Of a DNA stretch of 64,000 nt, positions 63,748-64,000 are shown in pieces. The translations under genes were made by a program, and so were the position numbers. A model generated the notes under the pieces. That model was given only the letters and a program-made list of their open reading frames with translations, made no database searches and was not told where the DNA came from. This DNA is from Sphaerulina vaccinii (lineage: Eukaryota > Ascomycota > Dothideomycetes > Mycosphaerellales > Mycosphaerellaceae): contig JAKUDP010000012.1 of NCBI GenBank assembly GCA_022570795.1, positions 930,001-994,000 on the forward strand. Direction: 5' to 3'. The number at the start of each line of letters is the position of its first letter. Position 1 is the stretch's first letter.

Positions 63748-64000
63748 TCAAATGACCGCCACATGGCGAGCGCTGTCTGCAGCCTCATACCTCAGTGATC
63801 TCCATTTGCCATCATCTCCAATCCGGAACTTGATGACAGCTACGCTCTGGTGTACCACGCCTTCGTGCACTCCACTAACATCAAACTCCATGAACATCCT
63901 AGCAGATCCTCTCTGAAGGTCAACCGTAGTGGCCAGGCTTGTGATTTCGAGGTGTGCATTAGGCGCTCCCGCTGGCCTTTTCACGAAAAGGTAGTCCAGA
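63748..64000 (-). CDS. 3' end of a gene running off the right edge, function unknown
   Basis: An open minus frame enters from the right edge (LDYLFVKRPAGAPNAHLEIT) and ends at a stop at 63748. It has no ATG in the window, so the gene's start lies outside. The segment SLATTVDLQRGSARMFMEFD then VVHQSVAVIKFRIGDDGKWR, and the ending SLRYEAADSARHVAVI, looks like alternating beta strands, perhaps of an NTF2-like (SnoaL) fold. That is a guess from pattern. It is convergent with the synthetase gene. Confidence 0.55.
   Translation of the reverse strand, partial: LDYLFVKRPAGAPNAHLEITSLATTVDLQRGSARMFMEFDVSGVHEGVVHQSVAVIKFRIGDDGKWRSLRYEAADSARHVAVI

Noticed and set aside
1..64000. CRISPR arrays, bacterial operons, ribosome binding sites
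   Set aside because: The window is eukaryotic nuclear DNA; no short regularly spaced identical repeats were seen.

Overview
The window reads as nuclear DNA of a filamentous ascomycete (Pezizomycotina, most likely a Dothideomycete). The genes are eukaryotic, with short GT-AG introns (mostly 50-150 bases, CTAAC/CTGAC-like branch sites). Several products are fungus-typical: an Rpo41-type mitochondrial RNA polymerase, a heme-thiolate peroxygenase, an SPX-ankyrin-GDPD protein and a Pls-like synthetase. There is no rRNA, CRISPR or recognisable tRNA. Exon structures were worked out by hand from splice signals, reading phase and protein continuity; none is confirmed by transcripts.

Layout. 0-2 kb: 3' part of mitochondrial RNA polymerase (+). 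2-5.6 kb: gene-poor, with a decayed duplication. 5.6-24 kb: a double zinc-knuckle protein (-), a Gde1-like glycerophosphodiesterase (+), three lineage-type hypothetical proteins (-), TRM2 (-), a proline-rich protein (+), a short-chain dehydrogenase (-), a small tail-anchored protein (-) and an F-box-like protein (-). 24-34 kb: taspase-like threonine aspartase (-), ARP3 (+), BTB protein (-) and MLH1 (+). 35-43.5 kb is more accessory: secreted peroxygenase (+), seven-helix membrane protein (-), a stop-riddled pseudogene (-), alkaline ceramidase (+), a small secreted Cys-rich protein (-), a mariner-like MITE and a truncated membrane protein gene (-). 43.8-57.6 kb: RPA2 (+), a DUF202 membrane protein whose 1.6-kb intron holds a tandem-repeat array (-), mitochondrial uL23 (+), a 1208-residue low-complexity protein (-) and MRE11 (+). 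59.3-63.6 kb: a 1458-residue single-exon adenylation/carrier/membrane synthetase resembling poly-amino-acid synthetases (+). A partial gene (-) runs off the right end.

The genes do not form one pathway. Three DNA-repair genes (MLH1, RPA2, MRE11) lie within 26 kb, probably by chance. The strongest candidates for new biology are the Pls-like synthetase at 59-63.6 kb, the repeat array inside the DUF202 intron, and the 38.7-43.5 kb accessory block combining a candidate effector, a MITE, a decayed gene and a truncated membrane gene.
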